From Bacteroidota bacterium (GTDB lineage Bacteria; Bacteroidota; Bacteroidia; Bacteroidales; F082), in contig JAHLLA010000001.1 of assembly GCA_020444415.1 (NCBI GenBank), forward strand, positions 856,758 to 920,757: a stretch of 64,000 bases of DNA. Reading direction: 5' to 3'. Within the stretch, counting starts at the first letter, position 1. Every line of letters starts with the position of its first letter. Both the position numbers and the translations under genes were made by a program. The notes under the pieces are model-generated. The model did no database searches. It was not told where the DNA came from and saw only the letters and a list, made by a program, of their open reading frames with translations. Below are positions 46,956 through 55,811 of the stretch, piece after piece.

Positions 46956-47624
46956 ATGGACAAATATATATTAATTGTTGCAGGAGGTAAAGGCATTAGA
47001 ATGAAATCAGAAGTGCCGAAACAATTTGTTGAATTAATTGGTATGCCCATAGTGATGCGCACAATTGATGCATTTTCAGTTGACCGTCAAATTGATCAAA
47101 TTACAATGGTAATACCAAACGGATATTTATCTTATTGGAAAGAACTTTGTGAAAAACATCATTTTAGTACAGCACTCAATATCATTGAAGGTGGGCCACA
47201 GCGATATCATTCGGTAAAAAGAGGATTATCAATGGTCCCAAATGATGCACTTGTAGCCATCCATGATGCCGCCAGACCATTTATAACAAAAGAAATACTG
47301 AGCACCGGGTTTAAAATTGCCACTAAAAAAGGAAATGCCATTCCGGCCATTACTATTAACGAATCGCTTCGTGAAATTTCAGGTTCATTAAGTAAATCTG
47401 TTAACAGGAATCTGTATAGGGTAGTACAAACACCCCAGTTTTTTCATGCTGCATTGATTAAGAAAGCCTACCAACAACCTTTTAATGAGCGATTTACCGA
47501 TGACGCTACGATACTGGAAGCATCAGGTCACCAAATCTATTTATTTGAGGGCAATTCCTCGAACATAAAAATTACCACCCCGGAAGATTTGAAGCTGGCC
47601 GAATCAATGATCAGAATAAACTAA
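46956..47624 (+). CDS. ispD: 2-C-methyl-D-erythritol 4-phosphate cytidylyltransferase
   Basis: IspD couples CTP to methylerythritol phosphate in the non-mevalonate isoprenoid pathway. The 222-residue protein has the nucleotide loop AGGKGIRMKSEVPKQF at about residue 9 (the second glycine and the arginine position differ slightly from the classical GxGxRM), AIHDAARPF at about 103, and a C-terminal ITTPEDLKLAE motif. The divergence leaves a small chance that it is a ribitol-phosphate cytidylyltransferase, a close relative. No teichoic-acid or ribitol genes are near, which favours IspD. Its stop is 2 bases from the converging glycosyltransferase gene. Confidence 0.87.
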   Translation: MDKYILIVAGGKGIRMKSEVPKQFVELIGMPIVMRTIDAFSVDRQIDQITMVIPNGYLSYWKELCEKHHFSTALNIIEGGPQRYHSVKRGLSMVPNDALVAIHDAARPFITKEILSTGFKIATKKGNAIPAITINESLREISGSLSKSVNRNLYRVVQTPQFFHAALIKKAYQQPFNERFTDDATILEASGHQIYLFEGNSSNIKITTPEDLKLAESMIRIN

Positions 47625-47626
47625 GC

Positions 47627-48769
47627 TTATTTCAAGTATTTCCTGCCCCTCCAGCTATACCCTATAAAAAAGGAAGAAATTGCTGCAAAAACGATATAAA
47701 AAGGGTATATGAATCCAAACACAAACAGGTAGGGGACTGACTTTTTCCGGTTTACAAATTCAGCAAAATTTTGAAGCATTGGAAATTCGATCAGTATTTT
47801 CAGCAATACAAACAATCCAAAAATGATCAGAAACCAGGGTTTAAAAAAAGCCGTTACAAGTGCCAGCACCAACATGAGATTCAGCATAAATACACCCATA
47901 GATACCAAAATGGCCCACCACGATGTATAAGCTATTGCTTTTGATGCCCAGCGTTTTCGTTGAGAAATGAAGCTTTTGAAATTCACGGGAGGTCTTGTTT
48001 TTACAATTGCCAATTCATCCTTTATAAAATGAACTGAATTAATGCCAAATTTCTTTGCGATGGCGTGTAATAAAAAAACATCATCACCAGAGGCAAACGA
48101 CTTACCTGATTGAGCGTTGACAACATCCAAATACGTTTGTTTTTCAAAAGCTAAATTGGCGCCATTTGCCATCAATGGCAATCCAGCGCCTAACGAACCG
48201 GCACCTGATGCCACAAGGCTCATAAAATCGAGCATATAAAAATGCTGTAAAAAGCCTTTTTTAGTTTCATAAACCACCGGGCCGGCAATCAATTTTGGCT
48301 TCCTTTCTTTATAGTATTCAGCCAATCGCCTGAGCCAATCAGTGCCCATGGTACAATCACCATCAGTTGTAATTATCAAATTATTTTTAGCCAAACCAAT
48401 TCCTTCACTTATAGCGGCTTTCTTTCCTTTACCATTCAATTGAACCAGTTTTATTTCAATATCTTTATTTTCAGTTTTAAAATGTTCAATCAACTGCTTG
48501 GTATAATCTTCAGAATGATCATTTACAATTACGACTTCAAGTTGTTCTTTCAGAAAATGTTGCTGCTGGAGCGCTTGTAAAAGTTTCTCAATATTCTCCT
48601 GTTCATTGCGCACGGCAACCACTACACTGATATCCGGTAATTTTCCGGCCGGAATGTTTCTAAAATGATGCATTCTGAACAAGCCGAAAGTTATCACACC
48701 AATGATTAAGATATACAGTAATGAAAAGGAGATGAGCAGCCAGAATATTGAAAGGATGAATACATGCAT
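47627..48769 (-). CDS. Family 2 membrane glycosyltransferase
   Basis: The protein has 380 residues. One N-terminal membrane segment (about 5-30) precedes a cytoplasmic GT-A catalytic domain (about 45-280). The domain has VVVAVRNEQENI, NDHSED (first acidic site), TTDGDC (DxD metal site at about 137), the acceptor-base region GDDVFLL at about 230 and the processive-type SQRKRW motif at about 268. Two or three C-terminal membrane segments follow. This layout fits polysaccharide or lipid glycosyltransferases related to hyaluronan/cellulose synthases. The product cannot be named. It stands between ispD and ruvC without glycan neighbours. Confidence 0.87.
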   Translation of the reverse strand: MHVFILSIFWLLISFSLLYILIIGVITFGLFRMHHFRNIPAGKLPDISVVVAVRNEQENIEKLLQALQQQHFLKEQLEVVIVNDHSEDYTKQLIEHFKTENKDIEIKLVQLNGKGKKAAISEGIGLAKNNLIITTDGDCTMGTDWLRRLAEYYKERKPKLIAGPVVYETKKGFLQHFYMLDFMSLVASGAGSLGAGLPLMANGANLAFEKQTYLDVVNAQSGKSFASGDDVFLLHAIAKKFGINSVHFIKDELAIVKTRPPVNFKSFISQRKRWASKAIAYTSWWAILVSMGVFMLNLMLVLALVTAFFKPWFLIIFGLFVLLKILIEFPMLQNFAEFVNRKKSVPYLFVFGFIYPFYIVFAAISSFFIGYSWRGRKYLK

Positions 48770-48834
48770 AAAGAAATGCGAATTAATATCGATTTGTTTT
48801 CTGTAATTTTGTTGGCATAATCAAGGCTATTTCA

Positions 48835-49386
48835 TTGAGTTCCGAACGCATCATTTTAGGCATCGATCCCGGCACCACCATCATGGGTTACGGTTTGATT
48901 CACCAGCAAGGTAACAAAATTCATCTGATTACCATGGGGATTCTCAAACTGAGCAAATACACTGATCATGCATTAAAATTAAAAAAGATTTTCGAACGTA
49001 CACTTGGCCTGATCGAAGAATACCATCCTGATGAACTGGCCATAGAAGCGCCATTTTACGGGAAAAACGTTCAGTCGATGCTGAAACTGGGGCGGGCACA
49101 GGGTGTGGCCATGGCTGCGGGCTTGTTCAAAGAATTACCCATTTTTGAATATTCACCAAAAAAAATCAAACAATCGATCACTGGAAATGGCAATGCCTCC
49201 AAAGAACAGGTGGCCGGAATGCTTGCCAATTTGGTTCAATTCGATAAAGAACCCGAATTTTTAGACGCCACCGATGGACTAGCCGCAGCCGTTTGTCATT
49301 ACTTCCAGGGCGACCTGTCGCAAGCCAAAAAGGGATACAGTAGCTGGAAGAGCTTTATAAAGGACAATCCTGATCGTAAATTATAA
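48835..49386 (+). CDS. ruvC: Holliday junction resolvase RuvC (TTG start)
   Basis: This endonuclease, 183 residues long, cuts four-way DNA junctions with RuvAB. The acidic active site is recognisable: [13 protein letters not shown] with Asp11, [14 protein letters not shown] with a glutamate at about 69, and the C-terminal [14 protein letters not shown] with Asp/His at about 143-155. No in-frame ATG or GTG precedes the first conserved residues. TTG at 48835 is the best start, with AAGG 9 bases upstream. A TAATTTTG element lies at 48804-48811. Its stop nearly meets the converging hypothetical gene (8 bases). Confidence 0.95.
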   Translation: MSSERIILGIDPGTTIMGYGLIHQQGNKIHLITMGILKLSKYTDHALKLKKIFERTLGLIEEYHPDELAIEAPFYGKNVQSMLKLGRAQGVAMAAGLFKELPIFEYSPKKIKQSITGNGNASKEQVAGMLANLVQFDKEPEFLDATDGLAAAVCHYFQGDLSQAKKGYSSWKSFIKDNPDRKL

Positions 49387-49394
49387 TATTTTCA

Positions 49395-50285
49395 TTACTT
49401 AACCGTCAAACCTTCCATGGTGTCTTCAATTTCACCGGGTGTACTTTTAATTTTCATAAACGTACCCATGGTCAGTTCGGGCCAGTATAAAGCAATCCTG
49501 TATTTACCAGCCAGCATCGTAGCTGTTTTATCCTGAAGAATAATCTCGTAAGGCAAATTGGCAATATGTCCTTCGCCTACCGTTTCCAGAAAATGAGCTT
49601 CGCCAGTTTCGTCATTCCAGAGGGCCACACCAAAAACAGCTATTTTTTTATTCAGAAAAACCTGTTCGTAGACTTTGTAGGTGTTGCCTTTCTTTTTTTC
49701 CAGGTTATTTCGAATAATTTCCAGGCCTGCTTCAAAAGAACTGAATTCCTTTAATTCATCCGGATCATCAAAATAGGGCATCATCATCATATAATGATAA
49801 CCGGGTAGATCTTTTGTTTTTACTTCACCACCATAATTTTCCAGGCTTCCAAATTCTTTAAAAATGCTTTTAACCTTTTCAGAAACCATGACCAATAGAT
49901 CTTCCTGCCCGTTTAATTGCTCCCCCCAGTAAGCCAGAAACATATACTCGGGGTTAAGAAGTGTAATGGTAACTTTGCCATTCTCTTTCACAAATCCGAC
50001 CTTCATAACGCTGGCCAATGGACCGCGATCGCTGAATTGCAAGCTAAGGCCTCTCAACTCCTGGTTGGTAAAACAAACAACAAAAAGATTTTCATCTTGT
50101 GCAGGATTATATGCACCTATTATTTCATAACCATCGGCAACAATCGCCTTCTTAATTTGCTGACTTGCCTCTGCAATTGAAGCTTCCATTTCGGTTACTT
50201 TAAGGTAGGGAGATAAGGTTTCCTGGGCTCCTGTTTGAAGCACACAAAAAATAGCTACAAACGTTGCTAATAATATCTTTTTCAT
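49395..50285 (-). CDS. Secreted protein of unknown function, DUF302-like halves
   Basis: The protein has 296 residues from the ATG at 50285 (MKKILLATF). An ATG at 50306 would put polar residues before the signal peptide (about 1-20, ending TGAQE). The mature protein appears to have two related halves (about 25-150 and 160-296). Each has an alpha-beta pattern reminiscent of DUF302 domains: a helix with regularly spaced alanines, a strand, an NPEYMFLAYWGE-type segment in the first half and a LPYEIILQDK ... KYRIALYWPEL segment in the second. I cannot assign a function. It lies 106 bases after QueD and may have its own promoter. Confidence 0.6.
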   Translation of the reverse strand: MKKILLATFVAIFCVLQTGAQETLSPYLKVTEMEASIAEASQQIKKAIVADGYEIIGAYNPAQDENLFVVCFTNQELRGLSLQFSDRGPLASVMKVGFVKENGKVTITLLNPEYMFLAYWGEQLNGQEDLLVMVSEKVKSIFKEFGSLENYGGEVKTKDLPGYHYMMMMPYFDDPDELKEFSSFEAGLEIIRNNLEKKKGNTYKVYEQVFLNKKIAVFGVALWNDETGEAHFLETVGEGHIANLPYEIILQDKTATMLAGKYRIALYWPELTMGTFMKIKSTPGEIEDTMEGLTVK

Positions 50286-50391
50286 TGTTTTATGGTTTAA
50301 TTTCATGTAAAACTACAATGATACTATTTAGATATATAACTATGTATCTATTTTATAATAAATTAAGATAAGATTGAAAGACGTAATAAGA

Positions 50392-50853
50392 TTATTCATT
50401 ATTCTCTTCCGCGAACCACTCCGCGTAGGAAGTAACCGTTTCTCTTAATAAAAGATATTTCAAGCGCACGCCTTCGGGAAGTTTCGTTTTAATGCGCATG
50501 GCAAAATCAGCCACCATCAGCTCGCTTGTGGGTTGATAGTCAAGAAAGATAACTTTGTTAAAGGTACTTTTCAATTCGGATGAAACACTCTCAGGATATG
50601 CATTATTTAAAACCAGCGCATGATCAAATACATCCACAACTGTTTCTTTAACGATTTTTTTCAAATCTCCGAAATCCATCACCATGCCCAGTTTGGGATT
50701 GTTTTCATCTATGATGGGATTTCCCATAACCGTTACTTTCAATTCATATGAATGGCCATGAATATTCTGGCAAGGTCCGTCATAGCCTTTGAGGGCGTGG
50801 GCCATTTCAAACTTGAATTCCTTGGTTATCCTGATCAGTGGCAATTTTTCCAT
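50392..50853 (-). CDS. queD: 6-carboxytetrahydropterin synthase (QueD/PTPS family)
   Basis: This 153-residue enzyme of the 6-pyruvoyltetrahydropterin synthase fold has zinc ligands His19, His32 and His34 (FEMAHAL, NIHGHSY), the catalytic cysteine at 28 in the GPCQN context, and the conserved glutamate near the C-terminus (LRETVTSYAEW). QueD converts dihydroneopterin triphosphate to carboxytetrahydropterin on the way to preQ0 and queuosine. The cysteine spacing and the CxxxHGH pattern fit QueD, but PTPS-III-like folate enzymes are related. It follows the endonuclease gene by 4 bases, an operon-like spacing with no obvious functional link. Confidence 0.88.
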   Translation of the reverse strand: MEKLPLIRITKEFKFEMAHALKGYDGPCQNIHGHSYELKVTVMGNPIIDENNPKLGMVMDFGDLKKIVKETVVDVFDHALVLNNAYPESVSSELKSTFNKVIFLDYQPTSELMVADFAMRIKTKLPEGVRLKYLLLRETVTSYAEWFAEENNE

Positions 50854-50857
50854 GAGT

Positions 50858-51892
50858 TTAACGAGTTATTTTGAGTACTTTTAATTGTTTGATAATGACG
50901 TTATTTTCATTTTTGATCAGCAATACAAATAATCCATTCCCGATATTCGATGTGTTAATGGTTGATTTATCAGCTTGCAATTGTCCTTCTAATACTTGTT
51001 TCCCATCAAAACTAAGTAGTGAATATGTTAGCATACTGCTGTATGAATACTCAACAAATAGCCGATTATTTACCGGATTGGGATAACAACTGACAAAAAT
51101 TTGATCTGATACTGAAATACTACTTGGATGGCCCCAAATTTCTTCAACAAACTCAGGATGGTCAATAAACGGATTCCTGTTTTCCTGGTATGAATACACC
51201 ACATTATTTCGGTTTCTTTCAAAGTCATCCGGCGGATCCTGCTGATGCCATTCGAGCAACACAGATAACTTACCGAGTTCGGGGGCCGGGGCCGTATTAA
51301 CTGCATCTACAACAGTGAGGTCCAGTTCACCATTATCTCCTTCATAGCGCACATCCATATAAAATACCATCCTGGCCACATCTCCTTTAACCGCATCACG
51401 GGGTTCAAATGAATCGCCGTCTTTATAACATCCCGGCGCTCCTGAAACCGGGTCACCTCCATTGTCAAAATCAAGATTTCCTCTAATTGAGTTAATCTGA
51501 ACATCTGTTGGCCTGATATGGTGTGCATCAGTTCCTGATGGCGGATTATTACCAAAATCGCCATGTGATTTGGCCCATACATGTTCCCTGTTCCAGTCGC
51601 CCGAATTTCCCCCAAACATACTCTTAGGCCTCGAAATGCCAGAATACAGCAATATCACATTGTTAGGATTATCAGGGTCTTCATCCGATGCTTTCAATAT
51701 AAAATCCCTTAAATCATCATAGCTTGGTTCGTCGTGGTTTTTAATAATATCGTGCAGTGCATCTTTCAGTTCGATTCCGGTCAATCCTGCTGCGTCATCG
51801 TAATAACCCGGTGGAATTTGTGCGCTGGCAAATTGAAAAAGTGCAATAAAACTGAGTAATAAAACAATGGTTGAATATCGTGTTTTTATCAT
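50858..51892 (-). CDS. Secreted endonuclease I with T9SS sorting domain
   Basis: The protein has 344 residues: a signal peptide (about 1-24), an endonuclease I domain (about 40-250) and a C-terminal T9SS sorting domain (about 270-344; CYPNPVNNRLFVEY ... GLFVLLIKN ... LKVLKI). The nuclease core shows NREHVWAKSHGDF and the catalytic histidine in DAHHIRPTD (about residue 125), the beta-beta-alpha metal site of EndA/Vvn-type nucleases. Such enzymes degrade extracellular DNA without sequence specificity. The sorting domain sends it through the same type IX route as the C25 protease, consistent with DNA scavenging outside the cell. Confidence 0.92.
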   Translation of the reverse strand: MIKTRYSTIVLLLSFIALFQFASAQIPPGYYDDAAGLTGIELKDALHDIIKNHDEPSYDDLRDFILKASDEDPDNPNNVILLYSGISRPKSMFGGNSGDWNREHVWAKSHGDFGNNPPSGTDAHHIRPTDVQINSIRGNLDFDNGGDPVSGAPGCYKDGDSFEPRDAVKGDVARMVFYMDVRYEGDNGELDLTVVDAVNTAPAPELGKLSVLLEWHQQDPPDDFERNRNNVVYSYQENRNPFIDHPEFVEEIWGHPSSISVSDQIFVSCYPNPVNNRLFVEYSYSSMLTYSLLSFDGKQVLEGQLQADKSTINTSNIGNGLFVLLIKNENNVIIKQLKVLKITR

Positions 51893-51903
51893 TCGTATTC
51901 TTT

Positions 51904-52449
51904 TTAAAGGGCAGCAAAAATAAAGTAAAGTGACGAAACAATGATCAATATCCCGCCCATTAAATATAAAAGTGATGCGAAAGTAAAACTGAGTCTTTCA
52001 GGTTTTACAATTATGCCACCTACCGCAGCCATCACTGATGCTATGAATAAAATGATAGCCAGCCAAAGCTTATTTACCGGGATGAAATACAACAGCAAGG
52101 CTGCTAAAAAAGTATTCATGGAGTGTGCCATCGCCGCCAGCACTTCGCCATTTTTATCTGTTATAAGAAATGTCCGCTCCCCTTTCCTGATCCTCAACAC
52201 TTCCATGATTATTCGCAGGCCGATCAGGAAAAAACCCGCAAACAATATGGTCGATTTGTAGTCATCCAGCAGATGCATAAATTGTTCGCCTGCATAATAA
52301 CCCAACAGGAAAAAAACGGTTTGCGACAGCGACAGAATAAGTACTGAAACAATGGTGTTTTTCAGATCAACCCTTGATAAACCAAGTGCAATCGGGAATA
52401 CCTGGAATGACAATGAAATTACGATGAGAATGGCTGCTGCTAAAAGCAT
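51904..52449 (-). CDS. MntP-like membrane protein with missing acidic motifs
   Basis: The protein has 181 residues and six hydrophobic segments in the two-times-three arrangement of the MntP (DUF204) manganese exporters. The positions that normally carry metal-binding aspartates are changed. Segment 1 reads LSFQVFPIAL where MntP has MSMDAFA, and segment 4 reads AMAHSMNTFLAAL where MntP has TSLDAMAVG. If it belongs to the family, it is either non-transporting or has another substrate. The family call rests on length, topology and the GYYAGE and GLRIIMEVLR segments. It lies between the fRMsr and endonuclease genes with gaps of 6 and 11 bases. Confidence 0.6.
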   Translation of the reverse strand: MLLAAAILIVISLSFQVFPIALGLSRVDLKNTIVSVLILSLSQTVFFLLGYYAGEQFMHLLDDYKSTILFAGFFLIGLRIIMEVLRIRKGERTFLITDKNGEVLAAMAHSMNTFLAALLLYFIPVNKLWLAIILFIASVMAAVGGIIVKPERLSFTFASLLYLMGGILIIVSSLYFIFAAL

Positions 52450-52455
52450 GGCTGG

Positions 52456-52929
52456 TTATGAATTTGGATGATAAACCAATTTACTGATCTTTTCGAGCCA
52501 GAATGCATCTGTTTCGTCAAACGAATTCAGTTCGCGGCTGTCCACATCCATTACGCCACACAATTGGTTTTGTTCATCATGTAACGGAACCACAATCTCC
52601 GATGCAGATCTCGAATCGCAGGCAATATGTCCGGGAAATGCCGAAACATCAGGTACAATCAAAGTTTCCTTTTGGTTGATAGCAGCCCAGCACACGCCTG
52701 TATTTTTTGCCAGGTTGATACAAGCCAATGATCCCTGGTAAGGTCCCACCTGCAGTTTCCCATCTATCAGAAAATAGAAGCCTGTCCAGAAAAAGTAGTC
52801 TATCTTATGATGCAGCACCGCAATAATGGTCGATATATTGGAGCCCGGATTGTTGCTGCTTTTTTGGATCAATTCTCTGATTTGTTGATACAACCGTTCG
52901 TATTTTCTGTATTTTTTAGTTTGCTCCAT
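52456..52929 (-). CDS. Free methionine-(R)-sulfoxide reductase (GAF domain)
   Basis: This cytoplasmic GAF-domain enzyme has 157 residues. The three cysteines that define the family are at residues 70 (QGSLACINL), 80 (NTGVCWAA) and 104 (GHIACDSRS), followed by SEIVVPL and GVMDVDS. It reduces free methionine-R-sulfoxide with electrons from thioredoxin. The start lies 2 bases after the tryptophanase stop, so the two are probably co-translated. This gives an amino-acid repair enzyme alongside an amino-acid catabolic enzyme. Confidence 0.93.
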   Translation of the reverse strand: MEQTKKYRKYERLYQQIRELIQKSSNNPGSNISTIIAVLHHKIDYFFWTGFYFLIDGKLQVGPYQGSLACINLAKNTGVCWAAINQKETLIVPDVSAFPGHIACDSRSASEIVVPLHDEQNQLCGVMDVDSRELNSFDETDAFWLEKISKLVYHPNS

Positions 52930-52931
52930 AT

Positions 52932-54320
52932 TTATTTCTTCTGTTTAGCCCGTTCCAGTTCCACGGTAAAATGCCGCAATATCGGTGCTTCTTTTTTAAT
53001 TTTAAAACCTCTCTTTATTTCGCTTCTGCGATCATACACATTGGTAAGTGCCGCTACGATATAATCCATATGGTTGTTTGTGTAAACTCTACGTGGAATG
53101 GTCAGGCGTACCAGTTCCAGTTCGGGAAAACGGTTTTTACCTGTTTCCGGATCGCGATCTGCAAGTAATGTGCCTATTTCAACGCCCCTGATACCGCCTT
53201 CCAGGTATAATTCAACTGCCAGGGTTTGCGCCACATATTCTTCCACCGGAAAGTGGGGCAGAAATCGCTTAGCATCTACATAAATGGCATGACCACCAAA
53301 CGGATACTGCACCGGAACGCCATTGTCTTTTAATTTCTGGCCCAAATAAGCTACCTGGTTGATCCTTGTTTCGAGGTAATTAAAATCAGTGCCTTCGTAT
53401 AATCCCTGCGCCAAGGCGTTCATATCGCGACCCGACATCCCTCCGTAGGATATAAATCCTTCAAAAAGAATATTGAAAGTGCTTGCCTTTTCAAACAAAT
53501 CCTTGTCGCGTAAGCCAATAAAACCACCCATGTTCACGATGGCATCTTTTTTACTGCTCATGGTCATGCCATCGGCATACGAAAACATTTCACGTACAAT
53601 TTCCCTGATGCTCTTATCGGCATAGCCATCTTCTTTTAACTTGATGAAATAGGCATTTTCAGCAAAACGGGCTGAATCAAAAAATACCCGAATGCCGTAT
53701 TTATCAGCTACTTCACGCACAGCTTTCATATTGGCCATACTCACGGGCTGCCCGCCTGAAGAATTACAGGTGACGGTAACCACAATCAAGGGGATTTTTT
53801 CTTTCGGATGGCTTTTGAGTACTTTTTCAAGTTTATTGATGTCGATATTGCCTTTAAAAGGATAATCCAGCGTGGTATTGAAAGCCTCATCAATAGTACA
53901 ATCAATGGCGTGGGCCTTACGGAATTCTATATGGCCTTTTGTGGTGTCAAAGTGGGTGTTGCCGGGGATGATATCACCATCTTTTATCAAAGCCGAAAAA
54001 AGTACATTCTCGGCTGCCCGACCCTGATGCGTAGGTAAAAAGTATTTAAAGCCCGTAATTTTATTGATGGCTTTTTTCATTTTATAATACGATGAAGCTC
54101 CTGCATAGCTTTCGTCGCCCAGCATCATTTCCGACCATTGCTTATCGCTCATGGCTCCTGTGCCCGAGTCGGTAAGCAGATCAATATATACCTGGCTGCT
54201 TTTTAAGTTAAAGAGGTTGTACCTGGCTTCTTTGATCCAGGCTTCTCTTTCCTGGCGGGAACTTCTGTGGATATTCTCCACCATTTTAATCTTGAAGGAT
54301 TCTGCAAAAGGTAAGTCCAT
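52932..54320 (-). CDS. tnaA: Tryptophanase
   Basis: This PLP-dependent beta-eliminating lyase of 462 residues splits tryptophan into indole, pyruvate and ammonia. Shared motifs are IDLLTDSGTGAMSDKQW (about 46), FLPTHQGRAAEN (about 94), DSARFAENAYFI (about 215) and the cofactor lysine in MSSKKDA (about 257). Residues that separate it from tyrosine phenol-lyase favour tryptophanase: HFDTTKGH with Asp125, where phenol-lyases have Thr, and GIRGVEIGT, where phenol-lyases have an arginine near this site. No tryptophan permease gene is adjacent. The upstream gap has a hairpin but no Trp-containing leader peptide. Confidence 0.9.
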   Translation of the reverse strand: MDLPFAESFKIKMVENIHRSSRQEREAWIKEARYNLFNLKSSQVYIDLLTDSGTGAMSDKQWSEMMLGDESYAGASSYYKMKKAINKITGFKYFLPTHQGRAAENVLFSALIKDGDIIPGNTHFDTTKGHIEFRKAHAIDCTIDEAFNTTLDYPFKGNIDINKLEKVLKSHPKEKIPLIVVTVTCNSSGGQPVSMANMKAVREVADKYGIRVFFDSARFAENAYFIKLKEDGYADKSIREIVREMFSYADGMTMSSKKDAIVNMGGFIGLRDKDLFEKASTFNILFEGFISYGGMSGRDMNALAQGLYEGTDFNYLETRINQVAYLGQKLKDNGVPVQYPFGGHAIYVDAKRFLPHFPVEEYVAQTLAVELYLEGGIRGVEIGTLLADRDPETGKNRFPELELVRLTIPRRVYTNNHMDYIVAALTNVYDRRSEIKRGFKIKKEAPILRHFTVELERAKQKK

Positions 54321-54388
54321 TGTTTTTTTGAATTTTATGAATGTAAAAATTATAAAGAAATAATAGCGGTTGGTACAGCCGGAATTAT

Positions 54389-54407
54389 AAAGAGAGGGGA
54401 TCTCTTT
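54389..54407. other. Perfect hairpin in the tnaA upstream region
   Basis: AAAGAGA and TCTCTTT form a perfect 7-base stem around GGGGA, 69 bases before the tnaA ATG and inside its likely leader. On the plus strand it is followed by a pyrimidine-rich stretch. It could block or terminate transcription in either direction. No function is established. Confidence 0.35.
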
Positions 54408-54562
54408 TCTTTATATTCAAAAAATTCATTTCTCTATTTATGTCCAATAGAATCAACATATTGACGCGTTCAGGCCTCAAAATTATTAAAAACTTTGTAA
54501 CCGGATGATAATAGGTGCGTCCTAAATACAAATTAAATTGTTAAATCATTAAATAATCGATC

Positions 54563-54901
54563 ATGGAACAGATAGTACCGGTTTTAGTAGTAGCCATTAT
54601 ATTTAGTTTTGCTTACGGAATTATTCATTTATTGGTGAGGCGAAAAGAGCGTATGGTGCTGATTGAAAAAGGAGCTGACGCTTCACTCTTGGTCACCAAA
54701 CCCAACTTTAATTATTACGCATTAAAAATAGGTTTATTGTGCATTGGAGTAGCCATAGGACTGATCATAGGCGCTACTTTAGTTGAAACCACCACATTGA
54801 ATGAAGAAGCTGCATATTTTTCAATGATTTTTTTATTCGGGGGCATTGGCCTTGTTATCAGTCATTTTCTTGAAAAGAAAGAGCGCAAGGAGATGCTGTA
54901 A
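54563..54901 (+). CDS. DUF6249-like small membrane protein
   Basis: The protein has 112 residues with three hydrophobic segments (about 5-24, 52-73 and 82-100). The soluble linker after the first carries RRKERMVLIEKGADASL, the pattern of the DUF6249 family, where a membrane segment is followed by a lysine/arginine-rich hinge and an ERxxLIEKG motif. It ends in a charged KKERKEML tail. It is a single gene divergent from tnaA. The function of this family is unknown. In other Bacteroidota similar proteins lie beside ECF sigma factor genes, which are not seen here. Confidence 0.7.
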   Translation: MEQIVPVLVVAIIFSFAYGIIHLLVRRKERMVLIEKGADASLLVTKPNFNYYALKIGLLCIGVAIGLIIGATLVETTTLNEEAAYFSMIFLFGGIGLVISHFLEKKERKEML

Positions 54902-54940
54902 GTATATAGACAAGCTAATGCAAATCTGGCTTCAGTTGAT

Positions 54941-55147
54941 TTAAGCATAATGCCCAAACCGGTCTTTCTGATCTTTTTGGGCTCTTCTTTTTTCGGCGTT
55001 TTTTAATACTTCTATCTTTTCCTCATCGGAACACACATACCATTTCCTTATCTCTTCCAAACTCCGATAGCAACCGAGGCAAATATTCTTATCATCATGC
55101 GTGCACACATGGATGCAGGGTGATTTTATATTGTTGATATTATTCAT
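54941..55147 (-). CDS. DUF1289 domain protein
   Basis: The protein has 68 residues. It contains the DUF1289 cysteine pattern SPCIHVC ... CLGCYRSLEEIRKW: two cysteines at about 10 and 14 and two at about 23 and 26, probably a metal site, followed by the conserved EEIxxW. The C-terminal half is a charged helix. The family is widespread and uncharacterised. The gene directly abuts the uridine kinase stop (0 bases), so it is probably the last member of the long minus-strand unit. Confidence 0.88.
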   Translation of the reverse strand: MNNINNIKSPCIHVCTHDDKNICLGCYRSLEEIRKWYVCSDEEKIEVLKNAEKRRAQKDQKDRFGHYA

Positions 55148-55759
55148 TTAAATATGCAGGTTTATTTTAATGCGCGAAACCACCATATCAATAGCTACCT
55201 TATTTTCGCCCCCCTGCGGAATGATAACATCCGCAAAAAGTTTGGTAGGTTCAATAAATTGATTGTGCATGGGTTTCACAAATTTTTCATAATGATTGAG
55301 CACATCATTGTATGAACGTCCGCGCTCCACTATGTCCCTTCTCATAATACGTATCAACCGGTCGTCATTATCTGTTGAAACAAATAGTTTAATGTCCATC
55401 CGTTTTCTAAGATCCTTATTCCCGAGTATTAATATCCCTTCAACAATTACAACAGTTTTTGGTTCAATGGTAATGGTTTCTTTTGCCCGGGCACAGGTTA
55501 CATAATTGTACATGGGCATTTGTATCGGCTGTTCTTTTTTTAACTGGTCAATCTGTTTGATCAACAAATCCCATTCAATGGAATTGGGATGGTCGAAATT
55601 GATCTTCAGTTTTTCTTCCTGGGAAAGGTGTCCGTTGTCATAATAATACGCATCCTGGGGGATAACAACCACCGTTTTTTTAGGGAGTGAATCAACAATT
55701 TTATTGACAACCGTCGTTTTACCTGAACCACTTCCACCTGCAATACCTATAATTAGCAT
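55148..55759 (-). CDS. udk: Uridine kinase
   Basis: This 203-residue cytoplasmic P-loop kinase phosphorylates uridine and cytidine in pyrimidine salvage. The Walker A motif GIAGGSGSGKTTV is at about residue 5, followed by the DAYYYDN region (about 37), HPNSIEWDLL (about 56) and a lid with RIMRRDIVERGRS (about 133). Length and motif order are standard. It follows the decarboxylase beta subunit gene at 52 bases and may be co-transcribed with it by read-through. Confidence 0.96.
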   Translation of the reverse strand: MLIIGIAGGSGSGKTTVVNKIVDSLPKKTVVVIPQDAYYYDNGHLSQEEKLKINFDHPNSIEWDLLIKQIDQLKKEQPIQMPMYNYVTCARAKETITIEPKTVVIVEGILILGNKDLRKRMDIKLFVSTDNDDRLIRIMRRDIVERGRSYNDVLNHYEKFVKPMHNQFIEPTKLFADVIIPQGGENKVAIDMVVSRIKINLHI

Positions 55760-55811
55760 GAATCAATTCTTGAATTACCCTTCAAAATTAAAAAAATCGG
55801 GCTTTGATACA

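Noticed and set aside
54321..54480. TnaC-like regulatory leader for tnaA
   Set aside because: The only short frame on the minus strand has no tryptophan codon and no essential TnaC spacing.
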